From contig NZ_BJEC01000003.1 of assembly GCF_005405465.1 (NCBI RefSeq), positions 1 through 64,000 of the forward strand: DNA of 64,000 nucleotides, given 5' to 3'. Both the position numbers and the translations under genes were made by a program. The DNA is from Weissella thailandensis (lineage in GTDB: Bacteria > Bacillota > Bacilli > Lactobacillales > Lactobacillaceae). This document shows, piece after piece, positions 38,257-46,576 of the stretch. The notes beneath the pieces were generated by a model. That model was not told where the DNA came from, did no database searches, and was given only the letters and a program-made list of their open reading frames with translations. Each line of letters opens with the position of its first letter. Within the stretch, counting starts at the first letter, position 1.

Positions 38257-38925
38257 ATGAAACAGACATATGCGATTATTGGTTTGGGCCGTTTTGGGAG
38301 CTCATTACTAGAATCGCTAATAGACGCTGATCAAGAGGTTTTAGCAATTGATAAAGACCCAACGTTGGTTGAAAGTTATATGGATATTGCAACTCATGCG
38401 GTCATTGCGGATGCTCAGGATGAGGATGCTTTGCGTGATTTAGATTTGGCCAGTTTCGACCATGTTGTGGTAGCGATTGGTCATAATCAACAAGCTTCAA
38501 TTTTGACAACCATTCTATTGAAGGACAATGGTGTTCGTCATGTGATTGCTAAAGCTGAAACTAATTTGCATGCACGCGTACTGGATAAGGTTGGTGCTGA
38601 CCAGGTTGTCAGACCTGAAAATGAAATGGCCCACCGTTTGGCTGAACAATTGATGACCCCTAACCTACTTAATTTTATTGATCTAGGGGATAAATATTCA
38701 TTGGGAGAAATCAAAATTGTTAGTTTGCGCTTTGCTAATAAAACAATAGAAGACATTGATATTAGGAAAACTTATGGTTTAAATATCATAGCTATCCGTT
38801 CAGAAGACCGTGTTATTATCACGCCAGAACCTGATGAGCTGATTCAAGTGGGTGATGTGTTAACTGTTGCGGGTGAAACAAAAGATGTGAAGCGTTTCGA
38901 ATCATTAGTGGCGAAAATTAGGTAG
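38257..38925 (+). CDS. ktrA: Potassium uptake regulatory protein KtrA (RCK/TrkA-N)
   Basis: The 222-residue cytosolic protein forms the nucleotide-binding ring that gates the KtrB channel. The RCK_N domain starts with the Rossmann motif GLGRFGSSLLESL and DKDPTLVE, and the RCK_C domain (about 137-220) ends with VGDVLTVAGETKDV; this second domain binds c-di-AMP in related proteins. The KtrB partner gene is 19 kb away (57756). GAGAGG precedes the ATG. Confidence 0.93.
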   Translation: MKQTYAIIGLGRFGSSLLESLIDADQEVLAIDKDPTLVESYMDIATHAVIADAQDEDALRDLDLASFDHVVVAIGHNQQASILTTILLKDNGVRHVIAKAETNLHARVLDKVGADQVVRPENEMAHRLAEQLMTPNLLNFIDLGDKYSLGEIKIVSLRFANKTIEDIDIRKTYGLNIIAIRSEDRVIITPEPDELIQVGDVLTVAGETKDVKRFESLVAKIR

Positions 38926-38989
38926 TCATTGCTATTGACTATTAAGGTCAAACGGCATATAGTTAGTCATACTAATTTGTGTCTTGAGG

Positions 38990-39190
38990 AAAAAAGAAGT
39001 TATTGGTTATTGATAATATCTAGAGAGATTTGTGTTTGGTGAAAACAAATTATTATCGGCTAGTAAAGGAGCTTTTGGAGAGACGAAAATTACCTGTAAT
39101 TAAGTGGCTTAGTCAGCGACTAAGAATTAGGGTGGAACCGCGTTATTAAACGTCCCTATGTCAAATTTAATTTGGCATGGGGACTTTTTT
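38990..39190 (+). promoter_or_regulatory. T-box leader of the amino-acid permease
   Basis: The T-box AGGGTGGAACCGCG lies at 39129-39142, followed by the terminator GTCCC...GGGGAC with TTTTTT (39152-39190). Stem I top AGAGAGATTTGTGTTTGGTG is visible at 39022-39041. By alignment with the other T-boxes the specifier lies in GTAAAGGAGC (39063-39072) and could be GAG (Glu) or GGA (Gly). The loop-E strand is not canonical, so I leave the amino acid open. Confidence 0.8.
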
Positions 39191-39216
39191 GTATCCTCAT
39201 GCAGTGAGGTATATTT

Positions 39217-40575
39217 ATGGATAATCAGTCGGAACGTGAATTATCACGTGGTCTTAAAGCACGTCATGTGCAGATGATTGCTATTGGTGGCGCGATTGGA
39301 ACGGGACTATTTTTAGGATCAGGATCGGCAATCAAAGCGGCAGGGCCAGCGCTCATTTTGGCGTATGCAATAACAGGTTTATTTGCATACTTAATGATGC
39401 GCGCAGTTGGTGAATTGCTACTATCAAATACAAAGATACGGTCATTTATTGATTTCGTTCGGATTTATTTGGGTGACAAATGGGAATTCGCGATTGGTTG
39501 GGCATACTGGTTAAGTTGGGCAAGTTTGGCGATGGCAGATTTAACTGCCAGTGGTATTTATTTGCGTTATTGGTTCCCTTCCTTACCACAATGGGTAACA
39601 CCATTAATTGTTATTATTGTCTTGGTCACTTTCAATTTGATTAATGTCCGTTGGTTTGGTGAGTTGGAGTCATGGTTTGCTTCTATTAAGGTATTTGCGA
39701 TACTTGCCTTAATCGTGGTTGGAATTGGTTTGGTCCTTTCTGGATTCCATACTGGTGGTAATACTGCCAGTTTTGGTAATTTGGTTTCACATGGTGGTTT
39801 CTTTGCCACTGGGTTTAAGGGCTTTATCATGGCCTTTCCAATGGTAATCTTTGCCTTTACCGGAATTGAGATGGTTGGTTTAACTGCTGGTGAAACAGAA
39901 AATCCGGAACGTGATTTACCTAAAGCTATTAATTCGGTGCCATTAAGAATTGGTTTGTTCTACGTTGGTGCAATTGCTGTTATCATGTCAGTTTATCCTT
40001 GGAACCAAATTGATACGTCACAATCACCATTCGTTCAAGTATTTTCAGGGATGGGAATTAACTTTGCCGCAACCTTAGTAAACTTTGTGGTATTAACGGC
40101 TGCCCTGTCGGCTGCTAACTCAGCAATTTTCTCAACTTCACGTACGTTATATGTGTTGGCTAAAAATAAACAAGCACCAAAGTCATTGGCGCGAGTTTCG
40201 AAAAATATGGTGCCAGTTACCGGGATGTTAGCATCAGCAATTGTCTTTTTAGCAGTCGTATTGCTAAACTATTTCTACCCATCAAAGATTTTCGAAATGA
40301 TCACAAGTGTTGCCACGATGAGTTTTATTTTTGTTTGGATATTGATTTTGGTTGCTCATATTAAATATAAGCAAACGGAGAAATCTGCTCATAATCCATA
40401 CAAGATGCCTTGGTTCCCAGCAACCAGCTACTTAACGATTGGTTTCTTTGTCGTTGTGCTAATTATTTTGGCATTCGACCCATCAACAAGACTATCAGTC
40501 TTCTTAACCATCATCTTCTTTGGATTGATGTTAATTGGTTATAGTTCATGGTCAAAACATTTAAATAAAGTATAA
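39217..40575 (+). CDS. APC-family amino-acid permease
   Basis: The 452-residue transporter has about twelve membrane helices and the AAT-family start RHVQMIAIGGAIGTGLFLGSG, with FTGIEMVGLTAGE in helix 6. This is the pattern of CycA/GabP/LysP-type amino-acid:proton symporters; CycA-like Gly/Ala/Ser uptake is the closest impression, without proof. It is controlled by the T-box just upstream, so it responds to shortage of one amino acid. GTGAGGT precedes the ATG. Confidence 0.9.
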   Translation: MDNQSERELSRGLKARHVQMIAIGGAIGTGLFLGSGSAIKAAGPALILAYAITGLFAYLMMRAVGELLLSNTKIRSFIDFVRIYLGDKWEFAIGWAYWLSWASLAMADLTASGIYLRYWFPSLPQWVTPLIVIIVLVTFNLINVRWFGELESWFASIKVFAILALIVVGIGLVLSGFHTGGNTASFGNLVSHGGFFATGFKGFIMAFPMVIFAFTGIEMVGLTAGETENPERDLPKAINSVPLRIGLFYVGAIAVIMSVYPWNQIDTSQSPFVQVFSGMGINFAATLVNFVVLTAALSAANSAIFSTSRTLYVLAKNKQAPKSLARVSKNMVPVTGMLASAIVFLAVVLLNYFYPSKIFEMITSVATMSFIFVWILILVAHIKYKQTEKSAHNPYKMPWFPATSYLTIGFFVVVLIILAFDPSTRLSVFLTIIFFGLMLIGYSSWSKHLNKV

Positions 40576-40721
40576 ATTATTGATTGGTTGGAAAGTATCT
40601 TAAAGATTTCCAACCAATTTTTATTTGCTTTAAATCCTATCACAACGGGGATGCAACTATTAGGTGCTTGGTAATTATGCCAAAATTCGATAGGTTATTA
40701 GTATTAGGAGGAATGAGAGTT

Positions 40722-41252
40722 ATGGATTTAGGGTCACAGATTAGAAAACAGCGTGAAGCAGAAAAATGGTCACAACAGGTTCTAGCTGATAAGTTACATA
40801 TTTCGCGTCAATCAATTTCTAAGTGGGAACAAAATACAGCATTACCCAGTTTCACTAACATTGTGACCATGAGTGAATTATTTGGTATTTCTTTAGATGA
40901 ATTTATTAAATCTGATACGCAGTTGGTTGAAAAAATCGATGCCAAAATGAAAATGTCAAAGATACTTAAAGCAATTATTATTAGCGCTATAATTGCGTTT
41001 ATCATGTTTATTGGTCTGAAAATATCTAGTATTGATGTTTATAATATTAGTTCGTATTTTACGGACTTAGGTGCTGTTTTTTTGATTATCATTATGTTTA
41101 AACTAGATTGGCATAAATTAGATAAAATTGTTCCCAGACATATCATTATACTAATAGCCATTACAGTCATTTTATTTTTAGTTCCAGCAATCAACGACTT
41201 TATATTGAGTCTTATTGACGGATTTCAAGATGGACTTAACGGCAAATCATAG
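40722..41252 (+). CDS. XRE-family HTH protein with C-terminal membrane helices
   Basis: The 176-residue protein has a Cro/CI helix-turn-helix at residues about 4-60 (QIRKQREAEKWSQQVLADKL, then ISRQSISKWEQ) followed by a linker and three or four membrane helices (about 84-103, 112-128, 139-155). Membrane-tied XRE regulators of this kind are common in Lactobacillales, with mostly unknown targets. The ATG at 40722 lies 9 bases after AGGAGGA; a longer reading from 40584 has no support. Confidence 0.8.
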   Translation: MDLGSQIRKQREAEKWSQQVLADKLHISRQSISKWEQNTALPSFTNIVTMSELFGISLDEFIKSDTQLVEKIDAKMKMSKILKAIIISAIIAFIMFIGLKISSIDVYNISSYFTDLGAVFLIIIMFKLDWHKLDKIVPRHIIILIAITVILFLVPAINDFILSLIDGFQDGLNGKS

Positions 41253-41262
41253 GATATTAAAG

Positions 41263-41300
41263 AAAGTGGTTGAGACAAAGTAAATGTCTCAACCACTTTT
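41263..41300. terminator. Bidirectional terminator (GGTTGAGAC type)
   Basis: AAAGTGGTTGAGAC (41263-41276) pairs with GTCTCAACCACTTTT (41286-41300). It serves the HTH gene and the convergent acetyltransferase. Confidence 0.87.
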
Positions 41301-41327
41301 TGTTCTAAGCGTAGTTTGTTTTGCTCG

Positions 41328-41852
41328 CTAATCCGTTAATAACAATTGAAAGGCCAGTCGATCTCCGTTTGGCACGGGCATCTGAACATGACCACGATAA
41401 TCGAAATCAGCTTTTTTAATAGTCTTTTGCATGCCTTTATTCATTTCATGCGTATCAATGCGGATGTCACGATACCCATGGTCCAAAGATAACATCACTA
41501 AATCATGAATAAGTTGATGAGCCAGTCCTTGACCACGAACTTCAGCATCGATTGCGATACGATGTAAGGTCATGTACTGTGCATCGTTACCTAACCAAGA
41601 ACCATCAATTTCTTCGTAGGCTTTTTCTGGACCAGACACTAGTTTTCCAACCCCAGCAACTTTGTGATTATGAATTAAGACATACATAACACCCTGACGG
41701 ATATCTTCTTCAAATTCTTCGCGACGTGGTTCGGCTGATCCTTGCCATTGTGGTGAATTTTGACTACCGAGATATGCGACAGCTTGTTGAATGATACGGT
41801 AGATAGCATCAATATCTGAGGACCTCGCTTGACGAGTATAAGTTAATGGCAT
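41328..41852 (-). CDS. GNAT family N-acetyltransferase
   Basis: The 174-residue protein shows the GNAT core: ARSSDIDAIYRIIQQAV at the start, VAGVGKL as strand 4, and the acetyl-CoA loop LHRIAIDAEVRGQGLAHQLI (residues about 96-115), then DIRIDTHEMNKGMQKTI. The acceptor substrate is not predictable. It stands alone; no clear functional link to its neighbours. Confidence 0.85.
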   Translation of the reverse strand: MPLTYTRQARSSDIDAIYRIIQQAVAYLGSQNSPQWQGSAEPRREEFEEDIRQGVMYVLIHNHKVAGVGKLVSGPEKAYEEIDGSWLGNDAQYMTLHRIAIDAEVRGQGLAHQLIHDLVMLSLDHGYRDIRIDTHEMNKGMQKTIKKADFDYRGHVQMPVPNGDRLAFQLLLTD

Positions 41853-42048
41853 AGGATTTATCCCCTTACATGTTTAAATTTTGTATTTAATTATATCAAA
41901 TAATGTCCATGACAGTAGTTAAAAAATAAGCTAATAAAACCTGATTTTTTAACTTATTATAAGGAAAGTTTAGTTATACTTAACAGTAAGGGCTTTTTGC
42001 TCGTAATGACTAATACACGATGAATTAAATGAAATGAGGAAATAATCA

Positions 42049-42885
42049 ATGCAAAAACGACCAGGAGATAGTATCTTCCGTGCTGTTAAAGGTGCATTAA
42101 TTGGATCAGGATTTATTTTACCAGGCATTAGTGGTGGTGCTTTAGCTGCCGTATTTGGATTATATGAACGATTAATTTTGTTTATGGCTAATCCATTGAA
42201 AAATTTTAAAGCAAATGTGCGTTTCTTTATGCCCGTGGGTATTGGCGCAGTGATTGGGATTTTTTTACTATCATTTTTGATTAGCTTTATGCTTGGAGAA
42301 ATTGAGAGTGTGGCCCGATGGTTCTTTATCGGCGCAATTTTAGGAACCGTGCCAACATTATGGTATGAAGCAGGAAAAATGGGTCGTTCAAAATGGGACA
42401 TTAGCTTAGTCGTGATTGCGGGTAGTTTAATGTTAGTATTTTTATGGTTTGGTCGGCCGTTATTCTCAACGATTGAGCCAAGTATGCATGCTTGGTTCTT
42501 AGCGGGTGGTTTGATTGGATTAGGATTACTTGTTCCGGGATTAAGCCCATCTAATTTTTTGATTTATTTGGGGTTGTATAAAGGGATGAGCGATGGTATT
42601 AAGACCGGTGATTTGACGGTTTTGGTACCGCTAATATTAGGACTACTAGTGATTGTCCTTGTGTTAGCTAAGGTTATGGCCTATATTTTCAAAGTTGCCT
42701 ACGCGAAATTATTCCATATGATTTTTGGTATTGTCATGGCTTCAACGGTCATGATCGTCCCCGTAGATTATACTGGTTTCACCATTTGGCATTATTTGTT
42801 CTCGATTGCCCTACTAGCCTTGGGAACATGGTTAGGTTGGTGGATGGGCCGTTTAGAACAGACAGTTAAGCCTGCAACGATGTAG
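42049..42885 (+). CDS. DUF368 membrane protein (PopT-type undecaprenyl-phosphate translocase family)
   Basis: The 278-residue protein has about eight or nine membrane helices and the two DUF368 signature repeats: GFILPGISGGALAAVFGLYE (residues about 23-42) and GLLVPGLSPSNFLIYLGLY (about 164-182). DUF368 proteins (PopT) have been shown in other bacteria to recycle undecaprenyl phosphate across the membrane for cell-wall synthesis; the role here is inferred from family. ATGAGGAAA precedes the ATG. Monocistronic. Confidence 0.88.
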   Translation: MQKRPGDSIFRAVKGALIGSGFILPGISGGALAAVFGLYERLILFMANPLKNFKANVRFFMPVGIGAVIGIFLLSFLISFMLGEIESVARWFFIGAILGTVPTLWYEAGKMGRSKWDISLVVIAGSLMLVFLWFGRPLFSTIEPSMHAWFLAGGLIGLGLLVPGLSPSNFLIYLGLYKGMSDGIKTGDLTVLVPLILGLLVIVLVLAKVMAYIFKVAYAKLFHMIFGIVMASTVMIVPVDYTGFTIWHYLFSIALLALGTWLGWWMGRLEQTVKPATM

Positions 42886-42933
42886 TTGAGGGATTGTTAT
42901 ACGTAAAAATCGCCAACTATAGTTGAGTCATGT

Positions 42934-43055
42934 TATAATATGAATAGAAAAAGAGCCCTGTGGCAACAGGACTCCTTGTAGAACCGTTAGACGGTAGCAA
43001 AATCTAAGTTGAAATAACCGTTAGCTCTGCTAAGCTAAGACGGTTATTTTTTTTT
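42934..43055 (+). ncRNA. Candidate antisense antitoxin RNA of a type I toxin system
   Basis: An extended -10 box (TG-T-TATAAT, 42934-42939) predicts a transcript from about 42946 to a terminator at 43012-43055 (AAATAACCG...CGGTTATT then a run of T), about 110 nt, with no open frame of note. It contains hairpins such as AACCGTTAGACGGT. It converges on the toxin mRNA and overlaps its last codons and 3' UTR, as in TxpA/RatA and BsrG/SR4 systems. Expression is inferred. Confidence 0.65.
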
Positions 43056-43148
43056 GCTAATTTTAATTAGCTCAACAACTAATGTGATTAAGGACACAAT
43101 AAAAGTGCCAAACATCAGCATCAGTTGTAGGGCATCTGAAATCGACAC
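43044..43148 (-). CDS. Type I toxin, holin-like (TxpA/BsrG family), 34 residues
   Basis: A GTG at 43148, seven bases after AAAGGGG, starts a 34-codon frame: MSISDALQLMLMFGTFIVSL, then ITLVVELIKISKKK. This is the typical pattern of the small holin-like toxins of Firmicutes (Hol_Tox): a short amphipathic start with LMLMFG, one hydrophobic helix, and a Lys-rich end. Overproduction of such peptides damages the membrane. The mRNA has a long leader with a very strong but diverted ribosome site (see findings), and its 3' end is antisense to the RNA at 42946-43055. Confidence 0.78.
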   Translation of the reverse strand: MSISDALQLMLMFGTFIVSLITLVVELIKISKKK

Positions 43149-43329
43149 CCAACTACCCCTTTCTTTAGAATCTGGTTTCAATATGGTTATTACACCATAA
43201 GCACCACCTCCTCTTTAGTATAGGAATAGCTACCATCTTAACTTTTCTACTTGTCGTATTATACAGAATAAAACATTGATTGATTATCTAATTTTTGAAC
43301 GTTGATAAAGGCAATATATTAACATTTTT

Positions 43330-43343
43330 TGAAAGCGGTTTCT
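43330..43343. promoter_or_regulatory. Possible cre (CcpA) site upstream of the thiamin operon
   Basis: TGAAAGCGGTTTCT fits the cre consensus at 13 of 14 positions (G in place of the central Y). It lies about 60 bp before the first TPP riboswitch, near where its promoter should be. Weak evidence without expression data. Confidence 0.4.
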
Positions 43344-43401
43344 AAAATTAGTTGTATTCTACAGATAAACATGCTATGGTTATCTTGTTAAGTTAATTAA
43401 C

Positions 43402-43474
43402 GTATCTGGGGTGCTGAAAAGCTGAGAACATACCCACTGAACCTGATTTGGTTAAAACCTGCGCAGGAAGATAC
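43402..43474 (+). promoter_or_regulatory. TPP riboswitch 1 (THI element)
   Basis: P1 pairs GTATCT (43402-43407) with AGATAC (43469-43474). Conserved blocks follow in order: GGGGTGC, GCTGAGA, ACCC, and ACCTGATTTGGTTAAAACC with GCGCAGGAAG. A terminator at 43498-43533 follows, so TPP binding should stop transcription. Confidence 0.92.
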
Positions 43475-43497
43475 AGTCCGTATATAGATTTTGATGG

Positions 43498-43533
43498 GCA
43501 GTCTTTTTGTGAAAACAAAGAGACTGCTTTTTT
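43498..43533 (+). terminator. Terminator controlled by TPP riboswitch 1
   Basis: GCAGTCTTTTTGT (43498-43510) pairs with ACAAAGAGACTGC (43515-43527), then TTTTTT. Confidence 0.85.
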
Positions 43534-43583
43534 ATTTTATAAGGATTGAATAGAGCAATTGGCAAAACTAAATCTAAACAACC

Positions 43584-43658
43584 ATCGTCTGGGGTGCCGA
43601 AAGGCTGAGAACATACCCATGAACCTGATGTCGTTAATACGATCGAAGGAAGTGCGAT
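43584..43658 (+). promoter_or_regulatory. TPP riboswitch 2 (THI element)
   Basis: A second complete THI element: GGGGTGCC, GGCTGAGA, ACCC, GAACCTGATGTCGTTAATAC and GAAGGA, closed by ATCG (43584-43587) with CGAT (43655-43658). It lies 110 bp after the first one and directly before the terminator that contains the thiS ribosome site. Confidence 0.9.
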
Positions 43659-43672
43659 ATTTGACTGTGTGC

Positions 43673-43711
43673 AAATGCCCTTCTTTCAAGATCAGAAAGG
43701 AGGGCATTTTT
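43673..43711 (+). terminator. Terminator that also masks the thiS ribosome site
   Basis: AAATGCCCTTCTTTC (43673-43687) pairs with GAAAGGAGGGCATTT (43695-43709), then T. The right arm contains AAGGAGGG, the ribosome site of thiS, whose TTG start follows at 43712. The hairpin can therefore stop transcription or block translation. Confidence 0.85.
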
Positions 43712-43909
43712 TTGATTATTTTAAATGGTGAAGAAACAGCCAACATGGCTGGTAAAACATTAGCTGATTTATTACAAGAAAAAACAGATATGATGCAAAA
43801 CGTTGTGGTGGAATTAAACGGCAAGATTATGCATCGTGAGGAATTAGCAAATCAAACATTGTCAGAAAATGACCATGTTGAACTAATTTCTTTTGTTGGT
43901 GGTGGTTAG
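43712..43909 (+). CDS. thiS: Sulfur carrier protein ThiS
   Basis: The 65-residue ubiquitin-like protein carries sulfur as a C-terminal thiocarboxylate for thiazole synthesis. The start MIILNGEE is standard, and the end ISFVGGG provides the essential Gly-Gly terminus. It begins with TTG at 43712, nine bases after GGAGGG; earlier starts in the same frame run through the riboswitch and are rejected. It heads the TPP-controlled operon. Confidence 0.93.
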   Translation: MIILNGEETANMAGKTLADLLQEKTDMMQNVVVELNGKIMHREELANQTLSENDHVELISFVGGG

Positions 43910-43927
43910 AAAAGAGGAAAAAATAAA

Positions 43928-44578
43928 ATGACGCCAAAGTTTCAAGGAGTTGCGGTTAATGATTTCTTTATGGGAATGAAGGAACGTAACGTGGCTGGTA
44001 CGACTGAGCCTTTACAGAATGCACGTGTCACGATTGCAGGTGCTGGTGGTTTGGGCTCAAATATTGCGATTGCACTAGCGCGTAGTGGCGTTGGTCATCT
44101 AACAATTATTGATTTTGATATCATCGAAATGAGTAATTTGAATCGACAACAATATAAAGTTAGCCAAGTTGGTATGCCGAAGGTCGTGGCATTAAAGCAG
44201 AATTTGTTAGAATTCAATCCATTTATTGATATTGAAATCTATCAAGTTGAAATTACACCTGACAATATTGAAACGTTATTTGCTGATTGTGATATCGTTT
44301 GTGAAGCCTTCGATAACCCGATGGCAAAAGCGATGTTGTTAGATGGTGTAACCAATTATTATCCTGACAAGCCACTTGTAATGGGTAACGGGATGGCTGG
44401 ATTGCATATAACGAATGAGATGCAGACGAAACAGCAATTATCAAATGTATATATTTGCGGGGATGGTTACAGTAAAGGCCCTGAAGGATTGATGGCACCT
44501 CGTGTGATGGTGTGTGCTGGTCATGAAGCCAATGCCATTTTACGTTTACTGACTGAGCAACCCGTTCTAGCAGAATAG
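43928..44578 (+). CDS. thiF: Sulfur carrier protein adenylyltransferase ThiF (family 2)
   Basis: The 216-residue E1-like enzyme adenylates the ThiS C-terminus. The ATP site is VTIAGAGGLGSNIAIALARS with IDFDIIEMSNLNRQQY, and the short length fits the clostridial ThiF family 2 rather than MoeB. It lies 18 bp after thiS and 13 bp before thiG. Sulfur transfer would need a cysteine desulfurase from elsewhere. Confidence 0.92.
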   Translation: MTPKFQGVAVNDFFMGMKERNVAGTTEPLQNARVTIAGAGGLGSNIAIALARSGVGHLTIIDFDIIEMSNLNRQQYKVSQVGMPKVVALKQNLLEFNPFIDIEIYQVEITPDNIETLFADCDIVCEAFDNPMAKAMLLDGVTNYYPDKPLVMGNGMAGLHITNEMQTKQQLSNVYICGDGYSKGPEGLMAPRVMVCAGHEANAILRLLTEQPVLAE

Positions 44579-44591
44579 GAGATAAATAATC

Positions 44592-45362
44592 ATGGTCGAA
44601 AGTAATGATGATTTAATTATTGGTGGTCACTACTTTTCTTCACGTTTTATTTTGGGATCAGGTAAGTATTCATATGAATTAATTGATTCTGCCATTCACC
44701 ATGCCGGTGCCCAAATTATTACGATGGCATTGCGTCGTACTTCTACGAGTGAAGAGAACATTTTGAATTATATTCCAGATGATGTGACTATTTTGCCAAA
44801 TACATCTGGTAGTAAGAATGCTGAGGAAGCTATTCGTATGGCACGCATTGCCCGTGAGTTAAGTGGTAGTGACTTTATTAAGCTTGAGGTCGTGCCAGAT
44901 CCAACTTATTTGTTACCTGACAATGAGGAAACCATTAAGGCAACGAAGGTGTTGGCTGATGAAGGGTTCATTGTGATGCCATATATGCTACCCGATTTAA
45001 ATGCCGCCCGTAAGTTGGTCGAAGCAGGTGCTGCAGCGGTGATGCCATTAGGTGCCCCTATTGGAACTAACAAAGGTTTGGCAACTAAAGAATTGATTCA
45101 GATCTTAATTAACGAGATTGATGCGCCAATAATCGTTGATGCTGGTATTGGCCGTCCAAGCCAAGCTGCCGAAGCGATGGAAATGGGTGCTGCAGCGGTC
45201 ATGGCTAATACAGCTATGGCAACAGCTGGTGACATTCCACTAATGTCAGAAGCCTTTAAATTGGCTGTTGAAGCTGGTCGTAAGGGTTATCTGGCTCATC
45301 CAGGACGTGTCTTGGATAAGAAGGCAGCGGCATCATCACCGGTTAGTGGTATTAGTAAATAA
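44592..45362 (+). CDS. thiG: Thiazole synthase ThiG
   Basis: The 256-residue TIM-barrel enzyme joins deoxyxylulose phosphate, dehydroglycine and ThiS-thiocarboxylate into the thiazole phosphate of thiamin. Motifs include [12 protein letters not shown], the LPNTSG strand, [16 protein letters not shown], and [21 protein letters not shown]. The Lys of KLEV is the likely Schiff-base residue. No thiO or thiH, the sources of dehydroglycine, is found in this operon. Confidence 0.95.
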   Translation: MVESNDDLIIGGHYFSSRFILGSGKYSYELIDSAIHHAGAQIITMALRRTSTSEENILNYIPDDVTILPNTSGSKNAEEAIRMARIARELSGSDFIKLEVVPDPTYLLPDNEETIKATKVLADEGFIVMPYMLPDLNAARKLVEAGAAAVMPLGAPIGTNKGLATKELIQILINEIDAPIIVDAGIGRPSQAAEAMEMGAAAVMANTAMATAGDIPLMSEAFKLAVEAGRKGYLAHPGRVLDKKAAASSPVSGISK

Positions 45363-45364
45363 TT

Positions 45365-46573
45365 ATGTTTAGTGAAGAGCACCAACTAGCTGATTTGTTA
45401 AATCAATTTAATACGACAGCTGATACTGGTCAAAATCGCTTAGTTTATAGTGAGCAGTGGCTACATAATCAAAAAACATTGATTTTATTGGGCCAAAAGT
45501 ATGGTGCCAAAGCAATAGTTGATGATTATGGGAACGTCTCATTGGATTTTCCTGGGCAAGAAGCGACATTACCTATTGCGACTGGTTCACATATGGATAC
45601 AGTGCGACAAGGTGGTCGCTATGACGGTTTGTATGGTGTCCTTGGTGGTTTTTGTGCCATTCAAAAAGTGTACCAACAAGGTAGTTTGCCTAAAAAGCCG
45701 CTACGGTTAATTTCTTTTAGTGAAGAAGAAGGTAGTCGTTTTCCAGCGGCTTTTACCGGTTCAAAGCATTATACAGGCCAACAGCAACAAGTCGCTGCCT
45801 TGGTTGATGAAACTGGCATAACATTTGCACAAGCGCGAGAAAATGCAATCAAGCAATTGCAGGCTATGCCTGATGTTAGGCGACAGCGAGCGCCCTTGCC
45901 AGCCAATTTTACTGAATTGCATATTGAGCAAGGACCACGTTTGTCCCAAGCTCACCAATCAATCGGGTTAGTAACCGGCATTGTTGCACAAAATCGTTAC
46001 AATGTGACGGTACATGGACAAGCAAATCATGCTGGTACAACGCCGAGGGCACAACGCCAAGATGCTATTGCCACTGCCAGTCATCTAATGGCAAGGTTAT
46101 ATGATTTAGTTGATCGGTCCTCGAATAGTTTGACGTTTACGATTGGTGAAATTCGCGTGTCACCTAATGTTAGCAACGTCATTGCTGAAAGTTGTACATT
46201 TACGATTGATTGTCGCGAGGAATCCGATGAACGATTAGCCACCTTTTTGTCAGCTATGAACACAGTCGTCAAGCAATTTGATAATGTCACAATCGAACAG
46301 ACATTACATGTTCCTGCTACCCTTTTATCACAGGCATTAAGAAAACAAAATGCTGAGATAGCCACTCAAATGAAGTTCCCCTTCCGAGAGTTATTTTCGG
46401 GTGCAGGTCATGATAGTCAAATTATGAATACAGTCGTGCCAACAACCATGATTTTTGTGCCAAGTAAGGCTGGAATTAGTCATGCGCCGGCTGAATATAC
46501 AAAAATGTCAGATTTGTTGATTGGTGTGGCATTGTTAACTGCTAGTTTATCTGCTCAAGCAAATGAGGCATAA
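45365..46573 (+). CDS. M20-family amidohydrolase (N-carbamoyl-L-amino-acid hydrolase type)
   Basis: The 402-residue metallo-amidase shows the HyuC/AmaB pattern: TGSHMDTVRQGGRYDGLYG (first metal His and Asp), ISFSEEEGSRFPAAFTGSKH (Glu pair), ELHIEQGP, the dimerisation domain with HAGTTPRAQRQDA, and GAGHDSQIM with a final SHAPAEY. Relatives cut carbamoyl or related amide groups from amino acids, ureidoglycolate or allantoate. It starts 3 bp after thiG and is followed at 4 bp by a symporter, so it is under TPP-riboswitch control. A role in salvage of a thiamin-related amide is inference. Confidence 0.88.
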   Translation: MFSEEHQLADLLNQFNTTADTGQNRLVYSEQWLHNQKTLILLGQKYGAKAIVDDYGNVSLDFPGQEATLPIATGSHMDTVRQGGRYDGLYGVLGGFCAIQKVYQQGSLPKKPLRLISFSEEEGSRFPAAFTGSKHYTGQQQQVAALVDETGITFAQARENAIKQLQAMPDVRRQRAPLPANFTELHIEQGPRLSQAHQSIGLVTGIVAQNRYNVTVHGQANHAGTTPRAQRQDAIATASHLMARLYDLVDRSSNSLTFTIGEIRVSPNVSNVIAESCTFTIDCREESDERLATFLSAMNTVVKQFDNVTIEQTLHVPATLLSQALRKQNAEIATQMKFPFRELFSGAGHDSQIMNTVVPTTMIFVPSKAGISHAPAEYTKMSDLLIGVALLTASLSAQANEA

Positions 46574-46576
46574 AAA

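Noticed and set aside
40584-40721. N-terminal extension of the XRE-HTH protein
   Set aside because: It lacks a ribosome site and unrelated sequence precedes the standard HTH start at 40722, which has AGGAGGA.
43559-43711. N-terminal extension of thiS
   Set aside because: The longer frame runs through TPP riboswitch 2 and its terminator; the TTG at 43712 behind AAGGAGGG gives the normal ThiS length.
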